DNA from: Lutraria lutraria
Taxonomy: Eukaryota; Mollusca; Bivalvia; Venerida; Mactridae
Reading direction: 5' to 3'
NCBI GenBank assembly: GCA_964023205.1
Contig: CAXIEG010000217.1
Coordinates: forward strand, 23,141-87,140
Length of the DNA stretch: 64,000 nucleotides
Shown: positions 1-11,400 of the stretch, piece by piece
Layout of the letters: each line of letters starts with the position of its first letter
Position numbering within the stretch: position 1 is the stretch's first letter
Notes under the pieces: model-generated
Database searches by the model: none
What the model was told of the DNA's origin: nothing
Seen by the model: only the letters and a program-made list of their open reading frames with translations
Translations under genes and position numbers: made by a program

Positions 1-488
1 AAAGTAATATTTTAAGTAAGATAACATGTGCATAAGAATGGCCTTGATTGTTATGCCTCCTTTCGAAAGAAGAAAAGAAGGTTATGTTGCTTTGTACATG
101 TCCGTTGGTCTGTCCGTAACCAAACCTTGTCCGAACAGTAACCAGGGAACAAATTGGCCTTTTAGAAGCTCTTCAAACTTGGTTGAGAGGTTGGTCACAG
201 AGGGCATCCGTAATTCAGGAACGCTTCTTGTTTTCTCTGGTATTGATGACCAATAATGATTCAGGTGCTTTTTGCAGCACTATGAATTAGTAATTAATAA
301 GTACAATTTGAATGAGTGCTTTGGTGTCATTCAATTGACTTACTATACGCACTACAATACATGTATATGAAAGAGAGTTGGTTCAATGGTTGGCTAGGAA
401 GCTACAATTTAATTTCCTTCACTCTTTTTCATACTTTTAAATTTACTTCTAGATTTACAAATTATATTCTAGTTTTCATATTTTTCAG
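1..488. other. MRPS30 intron segment, repeat-like
   Basis: No coding exon was found here. The stretch ends in a good acceptor (pyrimidine-rich, then TTTTTCAG at 481-488), so it is intron upstream of the penultimate MRPS30 exon. Positions 85-170 (GTTGGTCTGTCCGTAACC and following) read like an old dispersed repeat. The open frame across 26-256 has no recognisable domain and no usable splice context. Confidence 0.55.
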
Positions 489-2541
489 GTTACAATATCG
501 GGGACCCCTGTAGGTTTACACATTTGAATTTCATATTTCCCAACTCAAAAGCGATGAATCTGGTAAGCAGGTATGGAGAGTCTTGTCGTTTGGATGCTGA
601 GGCTGGATATTTGCTGAGCACTGGTTATCTTTCAACACTGGCTCAAGCTCATGCTTTAGGTATGTAAATTACCATCAAACCTTATTTGAAATTATATGTA
701 CAAATGAAAGCCATGTATTTAAATTCAGATCACTGATTGTCGTAATTAAGAATCAACCAAACATGAAATTACATGTACCTACAGGTACTTATTGGCTGCT
801 AGCACACCTAATTTATTACTGATAAGATTCATCAAGATATCAAGTGATACTAGTTTACAGTTTACCACTGAGCAAAGGATTGGAAACAGAATCAAAACTT
901 TAAACAATCATATTCTGATCATTACTGGGAGGTTTAGGGCCAATTGATTATATTACATAAATCATGATAATATGAATTACTGTATACGTCTTTAATTCTG
1001 CGGGTGCAAAATTTGGCGTTTTTAAGATGTTCATGAATTGACGGGTTCTATATTTGGCGGTTTCATATCCAACTGCCAAAATAAAACCACGTCCTGTCTT
1101 CTTAGGCGCGAAAAATTAAAACACTTAAGAAAAAAGTTCCCACCATTTTCAAGGGAATTAATTAGACTATTTTACTAAATATCCTCCTAAATACTATCAT
1201 ATCAAGTGACATGTATAAACAACAAGAATAAGTTACATGAAAACCAAAGTGTTGGTAATTGTATTGTATTGGTAATTACTTGGGATCGAACAGGAGTTAA
1301 CACAATGACTAAAAATGATTATTTGTTTCGATAATTTATCTTAAATTGACGCATATTGTTATTATATCGGGTTTAATTTAGCCGACGATTTTAGTTTTAT
1401 GTCGTGTGACAAATAAGCTGTATTGTTTGAATCATTTAGATTTTACATTGTTTCAATTAAGATTTACCCTAAGGCAATAAACATATTGCATGTACTGATG
1501 AAAGTAAACAAGTAATAATACATGTATAAAACATACTAAACAAACAAATAGTTTAGTGAAAAAGTGTTAGTTACACCTTTTGATAACAAAAGTTACATTA
1601 ATTTTCTTTGACAAAATAATTGGCGGTGTTTTTTATTGGCGTGGTTTTATATTGGCGCGGTCTAGATTTGGCGGTTCCGATGCTGACCGCCAATATTGTC
1701 AAAATAAAACAGGCGCCAATATTAAGACGTATACAGTATTAAAAGATTTATTAAAAAGTAAGCTGTCAGCAGGTCGTTATTAGTACTGTCAAATGTGAAG
1801 CATTGGGAGGTTCACATTGTCCTTGATGTGATACGGCAAGGAGCTTCAGTATCTGATCATTCTAGGGTAGAACATTTTATATGTTACTGTATTTTCATTT
1901 ATTTTCGTCAGGTTAAATTTTCGTGTTCTTTTTTCTAAAATGGCTATTTTGTGGGGACATAAATTCGTGGATTTTGATGTTATGAATAGAAATGCCTTAT
2001 CTCTGCATTTGAATTTGGGGGGACTTGATTTCATGTTTGAGCCGGCACACGAAATCCACAAAATTAAATTCCCAATGAAAATTAATGATTCTACAGTATT
2101 GTGCTCATGAAGAATGGTATAATTTAGGTTTCTTGAGATAATAATGGATAATATTAAACTGTGTTTCCAGGATTCAACCAGTATGAGGAACTGACATACC
2201 CATTAACAACACAGACAGTTCTAACAGATGGTCAGAATTATACCTTATCAGCTTACCAACTTAACACGATGCAGTTATGGAAGGACGACAAAGCTAACAG
2301 TTTACAGAATATGATGTGGACAACACCTTCAACAAAACTTTACAACCGTTTTGAAAATGGAAAAGTTGTAGGATTTAATGATGACCTTTTCAAATTATTA
2401 CTTAAATTCTTTTTGATAAAACCATCGAATAGAAATGGTATAGACTTGTCCCCAAATATTGAATCTTATCCACCCCCGAAGGATATTGTAAAAAGGAAAG
2501 TTTTCACTTACATCAAAGAAACAATTAAATATGAGAATTGA
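489..2541 (+). CDS. MRPS30: Mitochondrial ribosomal protein MRPS30 / mL65, 3' part
   Basis: Two coding exons, 489-659 and 2171-2541, are joined by a GT-AG intron (donor GTATGT at 660, acceptor TTTCCAG to 2170). The split codon g|ga gives Gly, so the reading frame is continuous. The first exon contains CRLDAEAGYLLSTGYLSTLA. The second contains the NYTLSAYQLNTMQLW and VVGFNDDLFKLLLKFFLIKP segments and ends at TGA 2539-2541. The YQLNT and GFNDD blocks match, from memory, the C-terminal part of vertebrate MRPS30 (YQLNTLAL, GFNDDVLLQIVHFLLNRP). The family protein sits in the mitochondrial ribosome (large-subunit name mL65; historically also PDCD9). About 180 C-terminal residues are in the window; the N-terminal exons lie to the left. 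The C-terminal tail after the GFNDD block is lysine-rich and less conserved. Confidence 0.88.
980..1736. repeat. 757-bp TIR element with TA target
   Basis: It lies in the last MRPS30 intron. The ends are inverted: CTGTATACGTCTTTAAT at the left and ATTAAGACGTATACAG at the right, each flanked by TA (978-979 and 1737-1738). Sub-terminal stretches repeat TTGGCGG/CCGCCAA words in both orientations. There is no protein frame, so this is a non-autonomous element of Tc1/mariner-like target preference. Confidence 0.65.
1885..2098. repeat. Family B MITE, copy 1
   Basis: One of four copies in the window (the others are at 24572, 36131 and about 51326). The core contains AAAATGGCTATTTTGTGGGG, then a palindromic TTCGTGGATTT...AAATCCACGAA pair. 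The right end is GAAAATTAATGATTCTACAG followed by TA. The copy is intronic in MRPS30. Confidence 0.75.
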
Positions 2542-3164
2542 AGGAATCTTCGGCACCTGTTCTGTTACTGCATTTGTATAAAGCATTAAAGGTTTGTAAT
2601 TTGTGTGTGCTACAATGTATACTGATCTTTGTCTTTTCATTCAGTGTCAACTTTCTGTACAACTTCATATATCATCAACCACTAAAGATATTTGCACTTG
2701 TTACTTCACACATGTCTTTGAGATAATAATTATGAACACAGAAAATTCCTGGTTAAAGTTTTCACTTGAAACTTAAGACATTTGATAATAATTAGAGGTC
2801 ACTAGTGACTATAAAGGCCCATGATTATACCACCACCAAAATAGAAGTCTCTTCATTTGTCTGTCTATCCCCAATCATGTCAGCTATGTAACTTTTTCAT
2901 TCATCAGCTGATTTTGAAATAACTCATTTAATGTTAATCACCACTAGACGAAGTGTTGTGTGCAACTTCCATAGCTGTAGCTTTAATGTCAAGGTCATAC
3001 TTAGAGTTTCTTTCCAGACCTTAAAAAAACTGAATATCAGACAAAAACCTGAAAACACTCACCTCTGTGTTTTGTATAAACAATGCCAAGAGAATTTCTT
3101 CAGAAAGAATCCGAATATATCATTGTGTACTAGTAAATCAAACCAATTAAGTAACACCGTGTAT

Positions 3165-3430
3165 GTAGTTTTGTTACGGTGGGTTTGAAGCCATTTTCAG
3201 CGATAAATGCCAATATATCAGCTATACATGATGCCTGGTTAACCTCAACAGTTTTCCTAGATTGTATTCCAACCAGTTCTAATTCACCCACCCACAAGGA
3301 GACAGCAACTTCTTCATCAACGGAGGAAATTTGACATTTCATTCAAATTTTCATCGAAGGCTAGGACCTGACCCCCACCTAGGTTCGAACCTTGATTGCC
3401 GAGTTACGAGTCTTGCACACTAACCACAGT
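3165..3430 (-). repeat. tRNA-derived SINE, minus strand
   Basis: Read on the minus strand, the head has an A-box-like TGGTTAGTGTGCAAGA and a canonical B-box GGTTCGAACC, spaced as in a tRNA. A non-tRNA body runs down towards 3165. There is no cloverleaf acceptor stem, so it is a SINE and not a tRNA gene. Confidence 0.6.
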
Positions 3431-3484
3431 CTTTGTATGGACATAGTAAGTCTACATACAGTTGTGTCTGAGTAACATGTTAAA

Positions 3485-3718
3485 AATGGGGGTTGTCTGG
3501 TTATCTCAGTGTTTAGACTGTTCGTCTACTGATCAAGAGGTATTAGTTTGAACCCCGGGCAGCTTGTGGGGTAGCTTGGCAGAGCTTATGGATGGAACTT
3601 GGTTAGTACTGGTTAAGGCCTAAATGAAGTCCACGAAAGCTGGTTAGGGTAACTGCCCTCCACGATATGACTGAAATAATGTTGAAAATGGAGTTAAACC
3701 TGATGAAACAAACAAACA
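3485..3718 (+). repeat. tRNA-derived SINE with CAAA-type tail
   Basis: The A-box-like part is TGGTTATCTCAGTGTTTAGA and the B-box-like part is AGTTTGAACCCCGG. A body follows, ending in CCTGATGAAACAAACAAAC. The body resembles those of the SINEs at 10878 and 41530. Confidence 0.6.
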
Positions 3719-3754
3719 TGTTAAAAGGACCTTATGAACACTCTTTAAATGCAC

Positions 3755-3844
3755 ATGTATTAACTTGAACCTCTGAATAAAGACCAACTATGTTTATAGT
3801 GTTAATTCTCTCCCTTTATTGGCCTCAGTTCACAGGTTTGACTG
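3755..3844. repeat. Family C MITE remnant
   Basis: A deleted copy: CTCTGAATAAAGACC at the left and the family right end CACAGGTTTGACTG followed by TA. It is the only copy well outside the 42-61 kb cluster. Confidence 0.55.
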
Positions 3845-3849
3845 TACAT

Positions 3850-4110
3850 ATCCATGTCCCGTTGCTTCAATACAAAAAGGCCATCCAGTGCACTGGATTT
3901 GTTTTCTGGTAATCCGGGTTCGATTCCGGGTCATGACAGGTTACATTGTACACTCTTCTATGAAAATTTGACAATGTCAATTTTCTTCCAAATGTGGAGA
4001 AGTTGCCAGCTCTTTGTGGAAGGGTTAGTTCTGTTTAAAATATAGTCTGTCCTAAATTGTTGGATGAATGTATAACTGAAAAACAGTGTTAAACCCTAAT
4101 AAATTAATAC
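3850..4110 (+). repeat. SINE-like tRNA-derived repeat
   Basis: It contains a perfect B-box, GGGTTCGATTCCGG, at about 3916-3929. The A-box is poor. The downstream body (GAAAATTTGACAATG) is shared with the SINE-like copy near 32330. Confidence 0.5.
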
Positions 4111-4454
4111 TAACAACACTTGTTTTATATCATGACGTTTATTACACCAGATTTCTGACATCAGTAATGTCACATTCAAACAACACTTATTACACCTACT
4201 GGTTACAGGGTAGAACATACAATAATTCAGTCACACTATGTGGTTAAAAGCAGGAAGAAGGATCTTGACAATATTTTTCCTGGTAATAATTCTGATAGAA
4301 ATGTAATTAAACTGAAAAAAACGACAATAACCTATTTTGCAGACTATTTGAAAAATTAAATCTTTTTGTCTTGGCTAAAAAAAAAGATGCTGATCAAAAT
4401 GGCTTAAAACCAAGCATGTTCTCCAAAAGAGAATCGTACAACATTTTAAATTAC

Positions 4455-4850
4455 TAATTAATTCGAACAAGAAGTGTTTGTGAAACACGGATGCCCCCTT
4501 ACAGTGGCCAACTGGATAGTAAGACCTTGACCTTTGACCTATTGAACTTAAAATCAATGGGGATAATCTACGTGCGATGACCAACATCCCAATCAAATCC
4601 GAGGACCAAAGGCCAAAACATTCTCTAGTTATTTGTCAGACAAGGCTTGTGTACTGAAGGTCACTGTGACCTTGCCCTTCGACATACTGACCTCAAAATA
4701 AAAAAGGGTCATCTACATGTGATGACATACCTTCCAACAAAATCTGAAGAGCTTAGGTCAAATCTTTCTCTAGATATTGGTTGGACAAGGTTTTTGTGCT
4801 TTTAACATTCTGAATTCAGATCAAAGAAATTGTGAGCTGATAGCATGAGA
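4455..4850. repeat. Old dispersed repeat (CTTGACCTTTGACCTA type)
   Basis: Recurring words GACCTTGACCTTTGACCTAT and ATCTACATGTGATGACATAC are typical of degenerate molluscan interspersed repeats. A related copy, partly in the other orientation, lies at 28385-28685: the AAGTGTTTGTGAAACAC segment here matches GTGTTTTTGAAACACATCTT there. No coding potential was seen. Confidence 0.5.
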
Positions 4851-7559
4851 TGTGGAAAATAAAATTTAAAAATCTTCAAGGAAATGGTAATAAAAAAATT
4901 CACTGTACATTAAAACTTGATAACATAAATGGGAGGCTTTTTGAAAGCAATGACTATATAATTTAAACTATTGAATGTACAATTAAAACTAGAAATTTGA
5001 TTTATGTACATATTAAATGGAATGAAAATTTAAAGGAAAACATTGCAAAATATATGTGACATGTAAAATGAGTCGACAAACTGAATAATGAACAATTAAA
5101 AAAAGGCCTTCATTGCTCATGTGATAAAGATAAGCTGAATACAATTTGGATCACTTCAACTTCTAGTCAATGCTTCAATCCAAAATTTGTTGAAATAAAA
5201 ATCACAAGTCAAGGAGAAGTGCAGAATATTGACAGATGCTTATAGTGGATGTGTGATCGAAAAACTGAACACTGGCAATCCAAATCAGCCCAAGTTGATA
5301 AACAAAAATGATTAATATTACTACAAATATATACACACAAACAATGTCGATAAAAAATCACTAAAAAACATGAATATCGAAAACAATGATAATATCATGT
5401 CTTAAACTTTGAAATACAAAACACGCATGGTATAAAAATACAGGAATAATACACATTTATAAATACAAAATGTACATAGTAATTCATTACAGTATACACC
5501 TGACCCAGAGAGTCCGAAACATTAGAGCATCTAGTCTGGATTACCTGCCCCTTACTGATATACTTGTGTAAGTTAAAGCTGGTATCCAGGCTAATTAATT
5601 TCTCTCTCAGCCTATTCACCCTAACTCTCAGTCAATTAACTACTCTGTATTGATATTTGTAGAGGTTATAACCCCTGACAAATATATAAATCCATTGAAT
5701 TGACAATGAAAAAAATATTCTCGATGTACATGAAGCTTACAATAACAAACAGAAATGTAATATATGTTGAATAAGAAAAACACAAATATTTAATGACCAT
5801 ACAATATTACAGTCCTATTTGTAATGAAAATAAACAATTCTTCTGTTTTTCCTCCTGTTTTCAACAGTAATACACAGATAGGTAGTTATCATTACCAGTA
5901 TTCACCTTGTTCTCTGCTGGCAACTGCCATTTTTTTTTAACAATGGCAATAAGGACAAACAGCCTAGGACCAAATTCTTTCAATCAAATGATAACCATAA
6001 ACATGTCCACCAATGACATGTGAATTATGAATTTCAAAATGAGGGTATGAAAATAAAGAGCACTAATAAATGTTAAGTTGGCAAATCAAAGCAAAACATT
6101 TTTTTTGGCTGTCTATAAATATTATGATAGAATATTTTACTTCCATGTATATCAGTAGCAACAGAATTATGCAGAAAAATGGCAAAGAGGGGGAAAATAA
6201 TTAATTCACAAATGCATGTGTATTGTTGTATATTTCATAACAAATGCTCAAGAAGCTAACAAAAAAGGCCAATCCGTTTTTACCACCATTGACCAGCAAT
6301 ATCGAGATACATTTTGCCGTAAGCAGTGTGACCCTAAAAATACTGTTATAGTAATAAATGGCTACGTCTGTAAAAAACGTTTTTCTATTGACTTCCAAGG
6401 AAAAGAACTACATGTACAAATATGAAATAGAAATTTTCAAAAAAATAGCAGCATTAATGAAGACTAGATAATTGTTATGTTAAGGCAACACAGTCAAACT
6501 AGGATTACCATAAAAGCATCAAAATGATCATGTAAAATACTAAAAGTAAACCAGACCTCATAGGACAATGTTCGTATAATATAACCTCACACATTAAGCT
6601 ATAAGCTGTTACACAAGAAATCAATTTTCCTAAATAAAACTGGAGAAAAAAATTGAAATTATTCAAAATGTAATTCCTTTAAAGCTTGTTACTAAATACA
6701 TGAGTCTTAACATAGTTGTAATCTACCAGTACATTCAAGTACAAATACAGGTAATGTCTGTTTTTTAATTATCTACATGTGTATATCAGAAGATACAAAC
6801 GATGCTATGGTTAACTACATGTACAATAGTAATTTATGATTGTTTAAATGAAGGAGTAATATGTTTTTTTAAGTCCTACAGCTACTAAATATTGCCTAGT
6901 AAAGTAGTAATGATTTTTACATGAAATTTCCTGACTATTAATGTACAGAAAATCTTGCAGTAGGCCTTAACCATTAAAAAGTCTCATAAGTTCAGTTACA
7001 ATATTCATTCTGATCAACGTTTGTGAGATAATTTCAAAGGTAAAGGAAACTAATCACAAATAAAACAATTTTCATGCACATCCCAGAGGTTAGAATCTCA
7101 AAGAAGACAGTAAGCAATCCAGCATAGGACTTCCAACAAGAAAAAACAACTTGCACCACTTGATCTAAAATTTTAACTTTCATAGGAAATGGTCTTAAAC
7201 AACAGTAACATACATGTAATATAAAACATATTTTCAACCATTGCCAAATTTTATCTCGACTGGAATAAATCTTGAAAATGTTATGAAGAAAAGAGGACAC
7301 TTATTCATTTATTAAAACATTTACTAATTTTCAAAAACGCAAAATAAATGTATTTAAAGCATATTACAGGCTTGTAAATAAAACCAGTTCTATATTGCTG
7401 TTCAAGTACTGGTGGTAAAACAATGCCTATAAAGTGGTAAACAACTATTTTGTATCAATATTTGTTTACAACAAAATTTTCCTCAATCCCCCCTCCCCCT
7501 TTAAAAAAATAAGAATTGGAATGTAACAAAAGCAAAAACTATATAGATTAATAAATATA

Positions 7560-7685
7560 CACCTAAAACCCGAATTCCCTGAAAGTAGATGATTTTTAGT
7601 CCCCTTTTTTTCCGGACATTTCAAATGTTTTCCAAAACTAGAATTCTCAGAGAACTGGAGGGGTCCATTTTCAGTGGTTTAACTG
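7560..7685. repeat. TA-flanked short TIR element
   Basis: It is related to 44883-45043. Both carry TTCCTGAAA, GATGATTTT and TTTTCAGTGGTTTAACTG-type ends flanked by TA. It lies in the presumed SHC 3'UTR. Confidence 0.45.
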
Positions 7686-8462
7686 TACATTTTAATCTAA
7701 AGGCAAGTAAAATCAATGGAAGCATAATAAAAATATTGTCACAATGACATTATCAAAATAAACTTCATAGCAAGACCATTTTTAATGGCAAAAAAATGGA
7801 AATTCCATCATTTCTAAATGTAACTCTCCATGAAGAACTGTGTAGATATGTAATGCAGTATGACTGTAATGATTAAATAAAACCCCATTCAAATCACTCT
7901 GGATACATGTCTAAAAGCTAGGCCATTATAATACATACTGAATGCAGATGTAGCAAATGAGATGTTATGCTGTGTGCTGAGTCGTGGTTAGTGATGTTAG
8001 TTTACTCGATGAAACATTTAACGTTTTATTTTTATCACATTTGCACCTTTGCTCAAGAAAGATTGAATTTGTATCATACAACACAGAAATCTTGTCAGAA
8101 AACATCGAACAATTACTGAGTTTTAAGAAAAGTCTACATACTTAACTGCCAATATCCAACATTTTACTTACAAATGACCTTGGCAGATTTCACAGCAAAT
8201 TATGAGTAACTATAAAAAGTTTCAGTAGACTCGATATAGTATACCCAGCACTAGCATTGGAGACGGTAAATTTGTATGGTCAAATGAAAGCAGTTAATTT
8301 GACAAACATCAACAATTAAAGATGTTTTGAAATCACAGCAAGCAACAAATAGAATGTCATCATCTCTTAATAACAATGAGCAATGAAACTTCATTCCTGA
8401 TTGGTTAATTCTGATAGTCAATAATTCAGTAACCTTGTCACTGATTGGCCGGTTTCATCATA

Positions 8463-11400
8463 CTAGCACATTGTAAGCTTATTGCTGATTGGTTGTTTCA
8501 AATGAAGCTCACTTTCCTGCGAAATAATTGGTATATCCTGTTTTCTGTGGAAGTGAATTAAGTGAGGAACACTGTCAAAAGAATGGTCTTTAGTTCGAAC
8601 CTATAAAAGAGAGAAAGTTGATATGAACCATCGCCGTCTAGATTAATGTTGAACAGTACAAAATGCTTTTCCATAAAAAATAATGTGGTTTTATACAAAA
8701 TTTGCTGTTTTATTCTGCCTTTATGAATGTTTTCATTTACCTATTCAGATAAAAAGGATGTAAATATAACTTGTTTTGACCTTAAACTTGGTTGTCAAAA
8801 ACTATTGGACAACCTTAAAGGTTGAGCCTTATCCAAACATATGGATGGTATATAAATTTCATACCGGTTACTTTAAAATATCCAGAATTAATATCTATTT
8901 CTAAATTTATATTTCACATACTTCATCAGTTACATGGTTAAATAAGTAACTATGCTAAAAAAATGTATCTTGGGGGTTAAACTTACAACTCCCTCTGGAT
9001 CTACAAGCAGTAGATGTTTGATCACACCATTCTGTCGACCACTGAGTACATACTGATTGGTGTCAGATGAGCTTTGTCGTACCAAGAAATCACCATCATT
9101 TTGAAGAAGTTTCTCTGCCTGAAAGATATACGGAAATGCAAGTTTTACAAGTTTATTTCGTACACTCAGTCTAAAATTACAGTAGCATGAATTACATCAT
9201 ATGGTCAAGGACTTATATACATACATGGATTCGCAACTTCCGTATTAACAGTTTAAAGTAATCAAATCCCGCGATAATAAGACGTGAATCAACGGGAATA
9301 CAAGCTATTGTTTACAAAAGCGAAAATACGAAAAAATCCGTGATATCCGAATGATAATAACAGCGAGATTATCCGTGGTATTCCGAATGTTTAATTTCGG
9401 AGACGAAAGGATTATAATAGAAGTCCGCCATCTTGGAATTTAAAATGTTCGACTGACCCCTTTTTCAATGCTTATACTTAGACTTTGTGGATTATAAATG
9501 TATCTCAATATCTTTAAGGAATTTGTTGCATCCTTTACCAATTTCCCGTGCCCAATTGCCAGAGTTTTTTTGGTATAATCAAATTCGTAAACACACAAAT
9601 ACAGCTGTCGGACATTGCCGAGTATACAGCAATGCATTGTTGGATCGCCGAACGATATCGTTTGAGCTATTTTTAGCAGTTGCGAATCCATGTATGTATA
9701 TAAGTCCTTGATATGGTGTTATATGGTTATTTGAGACAATTCATAGATACTCAATTTTTAACCTTAAAAGGCAATATTCAGTAGGTGTCCTATGATTTAA
9801 TTTTTTGATAGCTATAGAAATTATACTAATAGGAAATCATAGCAGTTACTGTGTGAAGACATTTTTTAAGTTACCTCTTTTCTACTGAGATTACCATGAA
9901 ACCATTCTTCAAATATCGGTGACACACTTTTATCACCATTCATTGCATGTGCCGAACCAGGTTCATTTGTTGATTTTGAATGACCATTAGATAAGGAAGA
10001 ATTGAAGGGTTCTGAAATTATAATTACATATAAACATTATTAAAAGCTTAAGTATCATGACTGTGATTCCTTTTATATACACTTCCATTTAACTATGTTC
10101 ACTATAATTACAGTACAATGTTTAATAAGATTAGTCTTATACACTCTTGTCACAACTAGCAAATTCAACCAATTTAGATCAGTTACTCATCACTTCTTAT
10201 TAATATACTATCCTTTTATATACACTTTTTATATTTGTTGCTATCCTTTAATTTAAATGCACGGTACATGACCATTAGTTGTTGATTTGCCAGAAAACAA
10301 CATCAATCAATTACATGTATTGACTAATATTGCAATTTGGCAAACCATAACTCAAGTATCTGATTGGCTTTTGTATAATCATAACGTATACCTTCATTTA
10401 TGCACAAAATCATGACAAAATATACACACCACAATTCATAATTAAAAACCTTTTACATTCGACCTTTTTTTACTAAGACATAACAAAAATTATTTCTATT
10501 AGAAACTATTACACTTTTTATTTGACCTGAGGACCAGTATAATCACTTTCTCATTCCACTTACTTTCAAGTACAAAAAGAAACTACAGTACCCAGTTTAT
10601 CCTATCTTAATAATCATGTAATCATAAAGTAAATAAAGTCCTACCCATATCAAAAGGATCCAAAGGACTTTGAGAATGATTTGTAAGCCTATGGTTGTCA
10701 TACAAACCAGGTTGTGGGGTGACAACAGAGATTCCATTATTTTCATCTGAAATATAACAAGACTATTTTACTTACAAGAACTACAATATCAATGATATAC
10801 ACATAATAACTTATCTTTTCTTTAAATACATTTAATAATACTGTTAGTTACAATTTATAAGAAAATATAACTTAAATTGTTTGTTTGTTTGTTTGTTTGT
10901 TTGTTTTACGCCCCTTTTCAACAGTCAGAGCCATATGAGGTGGACATTTCACCTTACCATTGTTCCTGGGAAGAACCAGTACTAGACTCCCATCTTCTGT
11001 AAGCAACTACCTATTTTTTTCACATAAAGAGACATGGTCGGTAGCTTGGTCAATTGTTCTGTGCTTTAAATTTTAATTTAACAATTTCTTGATCATAAAT
11101 ATAGTGATGTAAGCTTAAGAGATTTGATAGAAAAGCTATCGAAATTTTCCACACATGCTGCCGGTGATTGCCTAATTTGTCTTCGTATTAAAAAAGGTGT
11201 TTACATGACAACTTAACACAACTGACTGAAACAAGAGGGCAAAGATGGCGCTATATCGCTCACATGACAATCACTGTTCACTCATTAAAATATTGTTTTG
11301 AACCAGTGAGCTAGTTTTTGACCCCAGATGACCCATGTTAAAACTTGTCCTACATATAAATAAGACAAACATTCTGACAAAATTCGGTGAAGATCCAATC

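Larger units (their letters stand above)
2542..8462. other. Convergent intergenic region / 3'UTRs of MRPS30 and SHC
   Basis: No coding exon was seen. From 2542 to about 4130 the DNA holds repeats: SINE pieces at 3165-3430, 3485-3718 and 3850-4110, and a family C remnant ending at 3844. From about 4140 to 8462 the plus strand is A-rich, so the SHC-sense strand is U-rich, and most of it lacks recognisable repeats. That composition suits a long SHC 3'UTR. TTTATT at 4138-4143 (AATAAA on the minus strand) is a possible distal polyadenylation signal; this is an inference. Confidence 0.45.

Noticed and set aside
26..256. A 76-codon frame at the left edge as an MRPS30 exon
   Set aside because: No similarity to MRPS30, no suitable donor in phase with the 489 exon, and its text resembles dispersed repeats.
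3701..3718. CTGATGAAAC near a SINE end as a second hammerhead
   Set aside because: Only CTGATGA followed directly by AAC is present; there is no stem II, no GAAA in place and no cleavage triplet. It is the common SINE tail.
3905..3935. A tRNA gene suggested by the perfect B-box GGGTTCGATTCCGG
   Set aside because: No matching acceptor stem or anticodon arm at the right spacing; it is the head of a SINE.
9440..9691. Small frames on both strands within 9440-9711
   Set aside because: They lie wholly inside a family A MITE and are not conserved in the 59223 copy as the same protein.
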